A DNA stretch of 64,000 bases from DATJNI01 sp035508275 (GCA_035508275.1 DATJNI010000007.1:1-64000), one strand, 5' to 3'; shown: positions 8,370 to 17,147, numbered from the stretch's first letter. Numbers and translations are program-made. Notes: generated from the letters alone by a model not told the origin.

Positions 8370-8399
8370 AAAGCTAGTGCCTATTATAGCACTAGCTTT
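8370..8399. terminator. Perfect 11-bp inverted repeat around a promoter -10 (terminator and/or operator)
   Basis: AAAGCTAGTGC, an 8-base loop, then GCACTAGCTTT. On the minus strand the A and T tracts at the arms make it a plausible bidirectional intrinsic terminator for the tRNA transcript ending at 8416. The loop is exactly the TATAAT of the minus-strand promoter for the gene starting at 8352, so the arms flank the -10 as an operator would. A one-mismatch copy lies at 47903-47931 ahead of the atp operon. Confidence 0.6.
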
Positions 8400-8411
8400 A
8401 TATTTTGTCAA
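8383..8411 (-). promoter_or_regulatory. Consensus sigma-70-type promoter for the 127-aa gene
   Basis: TTGACA at 8406-8411, a 17-base spacer, TATAAT at 8383-8388, all reading leftward. Both hexamers match consensus exactly. It starts five bases beyond the 3' end of tRNA-Gly. The predicted start point falls within the right arm of the palindrome, leaving a leader of about 25 bases with a good Shine-Dalgarno. Confidence 0.8.
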
Positions 8412-8415
8412 CTCG

Positions 8416-8492
8416 TGGTGCGGGTAATGGGACTCTAACCCATGGCCTCGTCCTTGGCAAGGACGCGCTCTAAACAACTGAGCTACACCCGC
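8416..8492 (-). tRNA. tRNA-Gly(GCC), CCA encoded
   Basis: Acceptor stem GCGGGTG pairs with TACCCGC (one G-T). The anticodon arm is CGTCC-TTGCCAA-GGACG, giving anticodon GCC. The T arm is ATGGG-TTAGAGT-CCCAT. CCA is encoded at 8416-8418. It is the third gene of a leftward Ala-Phe-Gly cluster. Confidence 0.95.
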
Positions 8493-8505
8493 ACGTGTTG
8501 GTAAT

Positions 8506-8581
8506 TGGTGGCTCCTCTCGGACTCGAACCGAGGACACAAGGCTCTTCAAGCCTCTGCTCTACCAACTGAGCTAAAGAGCC
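8506..8581 (-). tRNA. tRNA-Phe(GAA), CCA encoded
   Basis: Acceptor GGCTCTT pairs with AGGAGCC. The anticodon loop is TTGAAGA, anticodon GAA, closed by GAGGC/GCCTT. The T arm is CTCGG-TTCGAGT-CCGAG. CCA is encoded. It is the middle gene of the Ala-Phe-Gly cluster. Confidence 0.95.
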
Positions 8582-8631
8582 GTTACAGGGTATAATTCTA
8601 CGTTAATTAACAGGGATGTACAAGGTATAAT

Positions 8632-8708
8632 TGGTGGAGCATATCGGATTCGAACCGATGACCTCCTCGATGCCATCGAGGCGCGCTAGCCAACTGCGCC
8701 AATGCCCC
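8632..8708 (-). tRNA. tRNA-Ala(GGC), CCA encoded
   Basis: Acceptor GGGGCAT pairs with ATGCTCC. The anticodon arm is CCTCG-ATGGCAT-CGAGG, anticodon GGC. The T arm is ATCGG-TTCGAAT-CCGAT. CCA is encoded. It is the first gene of the cluster, 55 bases after the ligA stop; a TATATT-like -10 about 20 bases upstream could serve it. Confidence 0.95.
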
Positions 8709-8762
8709 AGGTTTTTTCGTCTTATAAATATACCAGATTATCTGTATATTTTTGAGGGGTAG

Positions 8763-10790
8763 TTACTTTAAAAGTTTTATTAGTTCAGCTTCAGTTATGG
8801 TTTTTGTGCCAAGTTCTTTGGCTTTTACTAATTTGTTTTCGCCAACGTTTTCACCAACTACTAAGTAGCTAGTTTCTTTAGAGACGCTAGTTGCAAAGCC
8901 TCCGCCGTTGGCCCTAATTTTGTCTGCTGCTTCTTCGCGGCTCATAGAACCAAGGCTACCAGTAACGACGAAGTTGAGACCTTTTAGCTTGCCACCAGTA
9001 GATTTTACTGTTTCGGGCCAAATGCCAGCTTCTTTGAACTTATGGATTAGTCTTTGATTTCTGGGTTCTGAGAACCACTCAACAACTGACTCTGCAACTA
9101 TTTCGCCAACTCCCTCGACTTCTGCTAGATCGTCTATTTTAGCCTTTTCTATATTCTCCATAGATTTAAAATGATTAGCCAGATCAACGGCCGTTTGGAC
9201 GCCTATGTGTCTTATGCCTAAGGCGTAGAGGAATTTAGGAAGTGGTGGATTGGTTTTTTCTTTTATAGCGGAGATTAGATTGCTTGCAGATATTTCTGCA
9301 AAGCGATCTAGTTTTAAGATGTCTTCTTTTTTTAGCGAGTAAAGATCAGCTGAATCTTTAACTAGGCCAGAGTCAATTAGGGCAATTACGTTCTTTTCGC
9401 CTAGTCCCTCAATGTCTAGAGCTTCTTTTGAAGCAAAGTGTTCAATTTGTTTCCATGATCTGGATGGACAGTGGATGTTAGGGCAGCGCCAGACGGCCTC
9501 GTTCTTTTTCTTAATTAGGGTAGTTGAGCACTCCGGGCATTTTTTTGGCATTACAAACTTAACTTCGTGACCGGTGCGTAGTTTTGTTATTGGCTGCACT
9601 ACTTCCGGGATGATGTCACCGGCTTTATGGACTATTACAGTGTCGCCTATTCTAATGTCTTTTCTTTGTATCTCGCCATCGTTATGCAGAGTGGCCATTT
9701 GGACGGTAGAACCTGCTATTACAACTGGCTCAAGCATAGCAACGGGCGTTGCTGCGCCGGTTCGGCCGATACTTACAATTATGTCTTTTACTTTAGTAGT
9801 TGCCTCTTCTGCTGCGTACTTATATGCTACAGAGCCCCTTGCAGATTTGCCGGCTACGCCCAGAGAGCTAAAGGTTTTTCTGTCGTTAATCTTTATGACA
9901 ATGCCGTCGGTGTTGAAAGGCAGCTGCAGTCTCTTTTCTTCCCAGGAGCTTACGAACTTAAGTATTTCCTTGGTGGAAGTAAAAACGGCTCTGTCTTTGT
10001 TGACTAGGAATCCTAGAGCGCTTAGTGCTTCGTAGGCATAAAGGTTGGTTGGCACTTCACTTTCGTTCTGCCTAAGCAGATCGTAAGCTCTAAAGTGCAG
10101 AGGCCTGCCTGCTACTAGTTTTGGATCGAGTTGTCGAATAGTTCCAGCGGCAGTGTTTCTGGGATTAGCAAATAACGGCAAGCCCTGTTTTTCTCTTTTT
10201 TCGTTAAGTTCTTTAAAGTCTTTTTTATACATGACTATTTCGCCACGAATTTCAGTCCTGCCATTAAGGAACTGAGCGTATTTACTAGTCTTTCTAAGTG
10301 ACAATGGTATGGATTCAATGGTCTTAATATTATTTGTGACATCCTCGCCGGTAGTGCCATCGCCGCGGGTTACGCCGTAGGATAGTAGGCCGTCCTCATA
10401 AACCAGGGCACAGGCTAGACCGTCCATTTTAATATCTACAAAGTATTCTAATTTCGCCCCATTTGGAGCTAATTTCTTTACTCTATCTTGCCAGGCTTCT
10501 AGTTCGTCCTCGCTAAAGATATCGCTAATTGAAAGCATACGAGTGGAGTGCTCTATTTGTTTGAAGCCTTTGGCAGGAGTGCCAGCCACTCTTTGGCTAG
10601 GTGAGTCTGGCGTTATTAGCTGCGGGTATTCTTCCTCTATTTGCGATAGTTCGTGTTTTAAGCTATCGGCAGCCTCTTCACTCATTATTGACTCGTTAAG
10701 TACGTGGTAGTGATAACGATAGTCGTTAATTAGCTCTTTTAGCTTATCTAGTCTAGCTTTGGCTTGAGCTTTACCCATCTTAGACTTCAT
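8763..10790 (-). CDS. ligA: NAD-dependent DNA ligase LigA
   Basis: LigA seals nicks between Okazaki fragments and after excision repair, using NAD+. The 675-residue protein has the full family layout: an N-terminal Ia domain, the adenylation domain with the catalytic lysine K121 in KMDG, the OB fold, a four-cysteine zinc finger (CPEC...CPNIHCPS), helix-hairpin-helix repeats including ALGIRHIGVQTA and VEGVGEIVAESVVEWF, and a C-terminal BRCT domain from about residue 597. The length is normal. The start overlaps the end of the upstream membrane-protein gene by 11 bases, so it is the last gene of a lemA-htpX-membrane protein-ligA operon. Confidence 0.98.
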   Translation of the reverse strand: MKSKMGKAQAKARLDKLKELINDYRYHYHVLNESIMSEEAADSLKHELSQIEEEYPQLITPDSPSQRVAGTPAKGFKQIEHSTRMLSISDIFSEDELEAWQDRVKKLAPNGAKLEYFVDIKMDGLACALVYEDGLLSYGVTRGDGTTGEDVTNNIKTIESIPLSLRKTSKYAQFLNGRTEIRGEIVMYKKDFKELNEKREKQGLPLFANPRNTAAGTIRQLDPKLVAGRPLHFRAYDLLRQNESEVPTNLYAYEALSALGFLVNKDRAVFTSTKEILKFVSSWEEKRLQLPFNTDGIVIKINDRKTFSSLGVAGKSARGSVAYKYAAEEATTKVKDIIVSIGRTGAATPVAMLEPVVIAGSTVQMATLHNDGEIQRKDIRIGDTVIVHKAGDIIPEVVQPITKLRTGHEVKFVMPKKCPECSTTLIKKKNEAVWRCPNIHCPSRSWKQIEHFASKEALDIEGLGEKNVIALIDSGLVKDSADLYSLKKEDILKLDRFAEISASNLISAIKEKTNPPLPKFLYALGIRHIGVQTAVDLANHFKSMENIEKAKIDDLAEVEGVGEIVAESVVEWFSEPRNQRLIHKFKEAGIWPETVKSTGGKLKGLNFVVTGSLGSMSREEAADKIRANGGGFATSVSKETSYLVVGENVGENKLVKAKELGTKTITEAELIKLLK

Positions 10791-11733
10791 TTAGCATCTC
10801 CCGGTAAAGCGTGTACAGATAGGCGTTTACTGCCACAATAACAAACATAGTTAAGACAAAAAAGACTACTTGGGCTAGGAAACTAGAGATTAAAATTATT
10901 GGTAGCATAATGACGGCTGCACTAACCACAAGAACAAGGGGCAGGAATAGAATCTTTCTTAGGACTATTAAGCGGCGCTTTCTGACTAAATCGTTGGCGG
11001 TTTTTATGGCTTTTATGGGAGTCATATCTGGGAGGGTGGCAATGTATAGGGCAAATATTGTGCCTATTAGCCAGTAGACACTTAGTGCCAGCAACACCAA
11101 AAATATTATTAGAGCCGCTACTTGCTCTAGCCAGCCAACAGCTATACCGTTGGAGACAATTATTGAGTAAATTGAGCTACCTATTAAAAGCGGGATGAGC
11201 TCTAGCCCGATTACGACTAGAACTAAAATGAAAGGTATTAGCGGGTTCATGCCCCTGTAGAAACTATCCCTCACTCTAATCTTGTGGCCAGCGTAAAGCT
11301 GCCGCAGTGACCAAATAATAGCCAGGGAAGTAATTACTCCAAGGAAAAGCTGGTAGGTGCTGGAGCCGCTGGACGCACCATTACCTGATGAGCCAAGTAG
11401 CACTACAAAACCGCCGATGCTAGAAGACAGAGCGCCGGCATGGCCGTGACCAATGCTGCTAATTTGAGATTTCAGACTAGACACTTCACTGCTACCAGCC
11501 AGACCTTGAACCAGGATTAAGTTCAGTAGTCCGTATATTAGGGCAATGCCAATAAATAGATTCTTGTTGATCCAAAGCATATTCCAGCTGTTTTTGGTAA
11601 GCTCAGTGGCTTTCGGAAGTCTGGCAAAAGCAACCTTAGCTTTAGATTCCTCTTTTTTGGGAGCCGGAGTCTTTATGACCTTCCCCGTCTTTGGTTTTTT
11701 GATTGGTTTTTTCTTAGAATTCTTTTTAGCCAT
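10780..11733 (-). CDS. Polytopic membrane protein with Lys/Pro-rich N-terminus
   Basis: The first ~30 of 317 residues are lysine-rich (KKNSKKKPIKKP) and cytoplasmic. About six hydrophobic helices follow (near 54-72, 105-145, 160-180, 200-228, 262-285, 288-308). The DMTPIKAIKTANDLVRKRR segment between helices recalls membrane domains of the DUF975 / glycerophosphodiester phosphodiesterase-membrane group, but I cannot assign a function. AAGGA precedes the ATG by eight bases. It sits between htpX (12-base gap) and ligA (11-base overlap). Confidence 0.65.
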   Translation of the reverse strand: MAKKNSKKKPIKKPKTGKVIKTPAPKKEESKAKVAFARLPKATELTKNSWNMLWINKNLFIGIALIYGLLNLILVQGLAGSSEVSSLKSQISSIGHGHAGALSSSIGGFVVLLGSSGNGASSGSSTYQLFLGVITSLAIIWSLRQLYAGHKIRVRDSFYRGMNPLIPFILVLVVIGLELIPLLIGSSIYSIIVSNGIAVGWLEQVAALIIFLVLLALSVYWLIGTIFALYIATLPDMTPIKAIKTANDLVRKRRLIVLRKILFLPLVLVVSAAVIMLPIILISSFLAQVVFFVLTMFVIVAVNAYLYTLYREMLNEV

Positions 11734-11745
11734 TACTAGTTCCTT

Positions 11746-12624
11746 TTAGGCGTGGGTGTCCATGGATTTTAGTCTTGCAATGCGGTCATCAATTGGTGGG
11801 TGGGTAGAAAACAGACTGGTTAGAGAGTGTGGTTTCAGGGGATTAACAAAAAACATATGAGCAGTTGCAGTATTTTGGACTTTAGCAACACTGCCAGTTC
11901 TTTTTATTTTCTCTAGGGCACTAGCTAGTCCTTCCGGGTAGCGGGTGGTTAGAGCACCAGTGGCATCGGCTAGATATTCTCTTTGCCTAGAAACAGCTAG
12001 CTGAATAAGTGTAGCGATTAAAGGAGCTAGGATGGCGGCTACAATCCCTAGGATAAAAAATATTTGGTTATCTTCTTCGCGGTCACCACCACCAAAGAAT
12101 GTCATTCTTAGAATAATGTCGGCTAATAAGGAGATGATGGCAGTCAGAGCAAAGGCTACCATGCTAACTCTTATGTCATAGTTTTTGACATGACCAAGTT
12201 CGTGAGCAATGACACCTTGGAGTTCCTGGTCATCCATAATTTCTAGTAGGCCACTGGTTACACAAACTGAAGCGTTCTTAGGGTCCCTGCCGGTAGCAAA
12301 AGCATTGGGAGAGGGATCGTCCATGATGTAAACCTTAGGCATAGGTAGTCCGTCAGTTATGGCCAGGTTCTCAATTATCCGCCAAAGTCTAGGATTATCT
12401 TTCTTTTGTATTTGCTTAGCTGAGTTAACGGCTAGGGCCATACGTGAGCCAGCATAATAGGTAACAATGACGTAGATTATTGCGCCGATTAGGCCGCCAA
12501 TGAAGACGTAAGGTGTGCCACCAAAGTACTTAGTGAATAGCCAGATTATTCCAGTTAGTAGAACGACAAACAGAAACATAATTAAAAAAGTTTTTCGTTT
12601 ATTGCTGGCTATGTCTGAATACAT
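11746..12624 (-). CDS. htpX: HtpX-type membrane zinc metalloprotease (M48)
   Basis: HtpX degrades damaged or misfolded membrane proteins. The 292-residue protein has two N-terminal helices (about 12-31 and 38-57), the zinc site HELGH at residues 141-145 with the third ligand in REYLADATGA near residue 214, and a second helix pair around 155-205. The end carries a THPPIDDRI motif typical of the family. It follows lemA by 12 bases. A lemA-htpX pairing is frequent in bacteria and supports a membrane-quality or envelope-stress role. The Shine-Dalgarno is weak, so translation may depend on lemA. Confidence 0.95.
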   Translation of the reverse strand: MYSDIASNKRKTFLIMFLFVVLLTGIIWLFTKYFGGTPYVFIGGLIGAIIYVIVTYYAGSRMALAVNSAKQIQKKDNPRLWRIIENLAITDGLPMPKVYIMDDPSPNAFATGRDPKNASVCVTSGLLEIMDDQELQGVIAHELGHVKNYDIRVSMVAFALTAIISLLADIILRMTFFGGGDREEDNQIFFILGIVAAILAPLIATLIQLAVSRQREYLADATGALTTRYPEGLASALEKIKRTGSVAKVQNTATAHMFFVNPLKPHSLTSLFSTHPPIDDRIARLKSMDTHA

Positions 12625-12636
12625 CTGGCTAGAAGA

Positions 12637-13203
12637 TTAAAACTTGACCTGGACAGGCTCAGAGATGTTGGGGATTTGGGCTTCATCAACCTCAAAGTAG
12701 TCTTTGTCCTTGTTAAAGCCTAGCATGGAGGCAAACAGGTTAGTTGGAAAGGTTCTGCGCTTAGAGTTAAAGTCCCTGACAACACCGTTATAGAAGCGGC
12801 GAGAGGCTTGGATCTTGTCTTCTGTGTCAGTTAGCTCACTTTGGAGTTCTTGGAAGTTTTGGGTAGCCTTTAGATCTGGGTAGTTCTCAGCAACGGCAAA
12901 TAGGCTTTTCATGGTTTGCTGGAACTGATTCTCGGCCTTAGCTTGGTCAGTTACCGTTTGTGCGCTCAATGCCTTCGTTCTAGCGGCGGTAACGTCTTCA
13001 AAGACAGTTTTTTCGTGACTAGCATAGCCTTTAACGGCGTTAACGAGGTTTGGGATAAGGTCATACCTTCGCTTCAGCTGAACAGTTATATCACTCCAGG
13101 CTTCGTCGGCTTGCTGATTAAGTCTGACTAGCGAGTTGAACAGTGCGGCAACTATGCCGCCAATGACAACGACTATAACAATTACTGCGATTAACACACC
13201 CAT
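12637..13203 (-). CDS. lemA: LemA family protein
   Basis: A 188-residue LemA protein: one N-terminal helix (about 3-23), then the four-helix-bundle domain with the signature LVRLNQQADEAWSDITVQLKRRYDLIP, split by conserved NLVNAVKGYA and the C-terminal RRFYNGVVRDFN and FPTNLFA motifs. LemA proteins are membrane-anchored with the bundle outside or inside depending on reports; their molecular role is not settled. GGAGGT lies about 11 bases upstream. It is the first gene of the htpX-ligA operon, divergent from the S11 carboxypeptidase. Confidence 0.93.
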   Translation of the reverse strand: MGVLIAVIVIVVVIGGIVAALFNSLVRLNQQADEAWSDITVQLKRRYDLIPNLVNAVKGYASHEKTVFEDVTAARTKALSAQTVTDQAKAENQFQQTMKSLFAVAENYPDLKATQNFQELQSELTDTEDKIQASRRFYNGVVRDFNSKRRTFPTNLFASMLGFNKDKDYFEVDEAQIPNISEPVQVKF

Positions 13204-13289
13204 TATTGGTCTAACCTCCCTCTTTACGTTCTTCTTATCTATTATACCTTATTTATTGCCTTCTTTACTGTATTATATGTACAGCGCTT

Positions 13290-14498
13290 ATGGGTAAAAA
13301 AAAGAAGATGTATTTAGCCTTAGCCATCCCTATTATCCTCATAGTTGGTTATTTAGGCTATTCTTTCTTTCGCACCCCGGAACCTCTGAAACCGGTATAT
13401 AATCCAGCATTGTCTGCACCTATTACCTCTATGTCTAAGCTGGTCTGGCCATCAACCGGCGAGTCGGCGGTTGGTGTTTACTCTAGCCCAATTATTGATG
13501 CTTCTTCTCCCCAAGTACAAAAACCGACGGCTTCGACTGGGAAGTTAATTACCTGCTTGGTAGTACTGCAGGCTAAACCCCTCTCACCTGGCGAACAAGG
13601 CCCGCTAATTACAATTACACCCGAGGACGTCGCTATATATAACAATTACGTGGCCCAGCAGGGATCTGTCGTGAAGGTCGAGGTTGGTGAACAGATCAGC
13701 GAATACCAGATGCTGCAAACTATTCTGCTGCCCTCAGCTAATAACATGGCAGATAGCCTAGCTATTTGGGCTTATGGTTCGCTGGCAAACTACGCGGTTG
13801 CTGCTAATAACTTTCTGGCAAAAAACAATCTAAGCGATACCCATGTTGGTGGCGATGCCAGTGGCTTTTCACCTGAGACCGTCTCAACGCCAATTAACAT
13901 GGTTAAACTGGGTGAAATGACACTATCTAACCCTGTTCTAGCCGGTATTGTCGGGCAAAAGAGTGCCAGCGACATACCAGTTGTTGGGAATATACAAAAT
14001 GTTAACTATCTTCTCGGTCAGCACGGCATTATTGGCATTAAGACCGGTAATACTGATCAGGCTGGCGGAGTTTATGTTAGCGCCTCGCAGGTTAACGTGG
14101 GCGGACAGACTTACACACTTGTAACATCTAATATGGATTCGCCGACTCTAGCCGATTCCATAAACGGTTCGATACCTTTAATAACTTCTGCGCAGAGTAA
14201 TATTTCGTCTCAGACTATAGCGGCAACTGGCACAAATGCCGGTTACTACTACGTGCCATGGGAGAATAAGAGCGTAAGTGCAGTTAGTGCTGAGTCCCTT
14301 TCGACTGGGGTTTGGGGAGGCAGTTCGGTTTCTTTGAGCGCAAGTTTGGCCCAGGTTAAGGCTCCAAGTAGTACAAACAAAATTGTTGGGAAGCTGTCTG
14401 GCAAAGGTTCGCTAGGCAGTAGTAGTGTCGCATTGGTGCTAAATGGCAGCATACCGAAACCAGGTCTTTGGTGGAAAGCCATCCACCCGTTTAACTAA
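13290..14498 (+). CDS. Serine D-Ala-D-Ala carboxypeptidase-like protein (S11, PBP5 type)
   Basis: The enzyme would trim D-Ala from stem pentapeptides and so control peptidoglycan cross-linking outside the membrane. Of 402 residues, 8-26 form an N-terminal anchor or uncleaved signal. The three penicillin-binding motifs are present in order: S82-T-G-K85, S149-A-N151 and K251-T-G253. A ~130-residue beta-rich C-terminal part follows. The alternative is an endopeptidase-like or regulatory S11 protein. TATTAT at 13271-13276 lies 13 bases before the ATG, giving a very short leader. It is monocistronic and divergent from lemA. Confidence 0.88.
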   Translation: MGKKKKMYLALAIPIILIVGYLGYSFFRTPEPLKPVYNPALSAPITSMSKLVWPSTGESAVGVYSSPIIDASSPQVQKPTASTGKLITCLVVLQAKPLSPGEQGPLITITPEDVAIYNNYVAQQGSVVKVEVGEQISEYQMLQTILLPSANNMADSLAIWAYGSLANYAVAANNFLAKNNLSDTHVGGDASGFSPETVSTPINMVKLGEMTLSNPVLAGIVGQKSASDIPVVGNIQNVNYLLGQHGIIGIKTGNTDQAGGVYVSASQVNVGGQTYTLVTSNMDSPTLADSINGSIPLITSAQSNISSQTIAATGTNAGYYYVPWENKSVSAVSAESLSTGVWGGSSVSLSASLAQVKAPSSTNKIVGKLSGKGSLGSSSVALVLNGSIPKPGLWWKAIHPFN

Positions 14499-14587
14499 TA
14501 TACATTTTGACCACGCACGTTCTGCTTAAGATTTTAAGCGTTGTGATCCACAGATTCCATGATAGTAAAAATATAAATTGCTAGTGC

Positions 14588-14616
14588 TTGCTGCTTACGG
14601 TCTATTTGTACATAAT
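14588..14616 (+). promoter_or_regulatory. Promoter for a leaderless gene
   Basis: TTGCTG at 14588-14593, a 17-base spacer, CATAAT at 14611-14616, then seven bases to the ATG at 14624. There is no Shine-Dalgarno in that space. This is the clearest leaderless promoter of the window because a -35 is also recognisable. Confidence 0.6.
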
Positions 14617-14623
14617 GTAAAAA

Positions 14624-15247
14624 ATGAATGTGTCTCACGATACTGAAATTAGAGTTGCTGACCCTGAAGACAGGTCTTTAGAGTATCTCCAATCTGCTAG
14701 TCACATGGCACACCTGGCTTTGCTTTATATCGACCCATCTGTTAACTCATTAAGATCAGGCTTATTTAGAAACGGACCATGGCAGTTTTATCAAAAAATG
14801 TACCCCAGTGTTGACCCCGATGATATTTTAAGTACTAGGGTGATTGCCAAGATGGATGAAAGAGTATTTATTGGGATTCAAGGAATGAAGCATTACCTTC
14901 CTTATGATGAGAGCGTTCGCAGAACTGGAGGGGATTCAGAAGTGTCGTCTTACGACATAGATATTGTAAGAAAATTCGCAAATGGAGGCAGTTTATTGAC
15001 CCCTGTTTCGATGCTTTCTAATGCAGAAGCGCAAGAATGGGTACCTACTGAGCCTTGTTTGCGCCGTTATACACTGGGAATGGCAAGCGGCATGCGCGTA
15101 TTAGCAGCAATATCTGGGACAAGAGATTATTTAAGTGGAACAGGATCGGGCGTAAGTCCCTATGTAGAAGATGCTATTGTGGATGCTTTGCAGCTTAGTG
15201 ATGAGGAGCAATCCGTTGTACAAAGTTTAGAGTTTATGTCTAGCTAA
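14624..15247 (+). CDS. Hypothetical protein
   Basis: I do not recognise the family. The 207 residues are soluble, slightly acidic, with no signal peptide or membrane helix, and mixed alpha/beta in character. Notable are an early helix with LQSASHMAHLALLYID and a Gly-rich segment SGTGSGVSPY near the end. The start is set by the promoter at 14588-14616. It is monocistronic and is followed by leftward tRNA genes. Confidence 0.6.
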   Translation: MNVSHDTEIRVADPEDRSLEYLQSASHMAHLALLYIDPSVNSLRSGLFRNGPWQFYQKMYPSVDPDDILSTRVIAKMDERVFIGIQGMKHYLPYDESVRRTGGDSEVSSYDIDIVRKFANGGSLLTPVSMLSNAEAQEWVPTEPCLRRYTLGMASGMRVLAAISGTRDYLSGTGSGVSPYVEDAIVDALQLSDEEQSVVQSLEFMSS

Positions 15248-15282
15248 AAATTATTGTTAATAAATTCTTTTCATATCTACTG

Positions 15283-15359
15283 TGGTGGGTGATGAGGGGC
15301 TCGAACCCCCGACCTTCTGAGTGTAAATCAGACGCTCTAGCCAACTGAGCTAATCACCC
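15283..15359 (-). tRNA. tRNA-Val(TAC), CCA encoded
   Basis: Acceptor GGGTGAT pairs with ATCACCC. The anticodon arm is TCTGA-TTTACAC-TCAGA, anticodon TAC. The T arm is GGGGG-TTCGAGC-CCCTC with one weak pair. CCA is encoded at 15283-15285. It lies 16 bases downstream of tRNA-Leu(GAG), so the two are probably one transcript. Confidence 0.95.
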
Positions 15360-15375
15360 TCGCTTAATAGAGTGC

Positions 15376-15463
15376 TGGTGCGGACGAGAGGATTTGAACC
15401 TCCACAGGATTGCTCCCACTACCACCTCAAGGTAGCGCGTCTACCAGGTTCCGCCACGTCCGC
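15376..15463 (-). tRNA. tRNA-Leu(GAG), CCA encoded
   Basis: Class II tRNA with a long variable arm. Acceptor GCGGACG pairs with CGTCCGC. The anticodon arm is CTACC-TTGAGGT-GGTAG, anticodon GAG. The T arm is GGAGG-TTCAAAT-CCTCT. CCA is encoded. Confidence 0.95.
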
Positions 15464-15521
15464 ATATTGAGATGGCTAATTCATTTATGTTATCTGTTTT
15501 AGGGGTAAAACTCAAGTGGCA

Positions 15522-17147
15522 TTAACTTCGTGGCAAATAGTCGTAAAGGTGCCTTAAATGGTACTCATTCCTGACTATGGCTTTGAGGTCATCTAGATTG
15601 GTGTCGAACTTGACGCTCGGGTTTAGGATGCCGTAGGGATCGAAGACTTGTTTTAGCTTTTGCAGCACATTGTAGAGACTGGTGCCATACATCTGTTCTA
15701 AGAATGGGGTTTTCAGTCTTCCATCGCCTTCGCTCGAACTCAGTGTGCCATTCAAATTTAGTATTAGCTGTGTATATTCCTCGATCAGTCTAAATACTTT
15801 CTGGCGGTCACCGACTTGGCCGAGGTTCAGTTTTGGCTGGAAGAAGATATTACCGTCACCAATGTGTCCCCAAAGTCCATGTTTGATATGGTTTTGGGTT
15901 TGAAGCTTGTATAGGCCATCAATAAGGTCTCTTATCCTGTCTGGTGGTACGGCACCATCTAATAGTGGGATAGGGTGAAGCAGGCCTTCGTTATGCGCAC
16001 TCAGTATTCCAATAGCGTCTCTGGTTTGGTGGTATTTTATCTGTTCTTCTGGTTCTTCGCTCGAGTTATAGCTTCTTGAGAGTTCATCTAGGATTTTAAA
16101 GACTTTTTTGGTGGTCTTCTTGTGCCCATCATGAGCTATCTCTATCAGAAGCATGAAGGGAGGCACAGGACTTGGTAGCACCTCTTTTAGATGGTTAGGG
16201 TTAATGTCTTGGAGCTGCTTAATGGTATGTTGATCAATTAACTCGATAGATTCTGGCTTGTCGTCGAGAGATCTTAGGTCATTAACGGCTTGTTGGAGAT
16301 TTTCTGTTGAGTCAAAACCGGCCTCAATAATTAGGCTCTTAGGGTGTAGGGTCTCAGAGCTTAGGTCTATTTCGCTAATTATGCCTAAAGTTCCCTGGCT
16401 GCCAGCAATTAAGGGGGTTAGGTCGAAGGAGCCGTTCTTTTGTTTGATGTCTAGAAGGTTGTATCCGGCGTTGTTATGCGTGACTCCCCTTGCTAGATTG
16501 GCAAGAAGGTCATGCTGTTCTTCTAGAAGAGTGTCAATAAAGCGGTAGATTTCTCCCTCAAAGGTAGCTAGTCCCAGTTTCTTATTAAGCTCTCTTTTAG
16601 ATAGCCTCTTAGTTACAATTACTTCGCCGTTAGCTAGGACTACTCTTAGGCCTTTAACGAAGTTACTTATGGGGCCATACTTAAAGGATTTATCTCCGGA
16701 AGTGTTATTGGCGATTGCTCCGCCTAGAGAAGTATATTCGGCTGAGCTGGGTATTACCGGCAAGCTGTGACCGTGAGTGTTTAGAGTCTGCTCTAACTTG
16801 CCTAAAGAAATGCCTGGTTCGACAGTCGCATTACCACTTTTGCTGTCTAGTTCAAGGATATTCTTCATGTGGGCTGGGAAGACCATCGTGACACCACGAC
16901 CGATCGCGGCACCGGTTTGGTCAGTGCCAAAGCCGCGGGCGGTAATTGGGATTACTCTGCCTCGCTCTGCTAACTGCCAACAAAAGCGAGAGGTTTTTCT
17001 GATGTCATTCTCATTTCTCGGATAAACAACTATGGCTGGGGCTACCTGGAAAATACCGCCATCAGTAGAGAACTGTTGGCGAGCGTTGGTCGTACTAATT
17101 ACCTCACCGACTAAATGCTCCTGCAAGTAGTTCGCGACCTTACTCAT
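15522..17147 (-). CDS. FAD-linked oxidoreductase (GlcD / D-lactate dehydrogenase type)
   Basis: A 541-residue flavoprotein of the vanillyl-alcohol-oxidase/GlcD group. The FAD-binding PCMH half holds PITARGFGTDQTG and SAEYTSLGGAIANNTSG motifs that cradle the pyrophosphate. The C-terminal FAD-oxidase half carries HGLWGHIGDGNIFFQP, with the histidine pair typical of alpha-hydroxyacid dehydrogenases, and the last motif FDPYGILNP. Likely substrate D-lactate or another 2-hydroxyacid, which is an inference. No Fe-S partner or electron-transfer gene is adjacent. In a fermentative reduced genome this is an unusual redox enzyme. Flanked by tRNA genes on both sides and apparently monocistronic. Confidence 0.88.
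   Translation of the reverse strand: MSKVANYLQEHLVGEVISTTNARQQFSTDGGIFQVAPAIVVYPRNENDIRKTSRFCWQLAERGRVIPITARGFGTDQTGAAIGRGVTMVFPAHMKNILELDSKSGNATVEPGISLGKLEQTLNTHGHSLPVIPSSAEYTSLGGAIANNTSGDKSFKYGPISNFVKGLRVVLANGEVIVTKRLSKRELNKKLGLATFEGEIYRFIDTLLEEQHDLLANLARGVTHNNAGYNLLDIKQKNGSFDLTPLIAGSQGTLGIISEIDLSSETLHPKSLIIEAGFDSTENLQQAVNDLRSLDDKPESIELIDQHTIKQLQDINPNHLKEVLPSPVPPFMLLIEIAHDGHKKTTKKVFKILDELSRSYNSSEEPEEQIKYHQTRDAIGILSAHNEGLLHPIPLLDGAVPPDRIRDLIDGLYKLQTQNHIKHGLWGHIGDGNIFFQPKLNLGQVGDRQKVFRLIEEYTQLILNLNGTLSSSEGDGRLKTPFLEQMYGTSLYNVLQKLKQVFDPYGILNPSVKFDTNLDDLKAIVRNEYHLRHLYDYLPRS

Noticed and set aside
9574..10035. 153-residue ORF opposite ligA
   Set aside because: LigA is certain on the other strand; this frame has no ribosome site or promoter and no recognisable domain.
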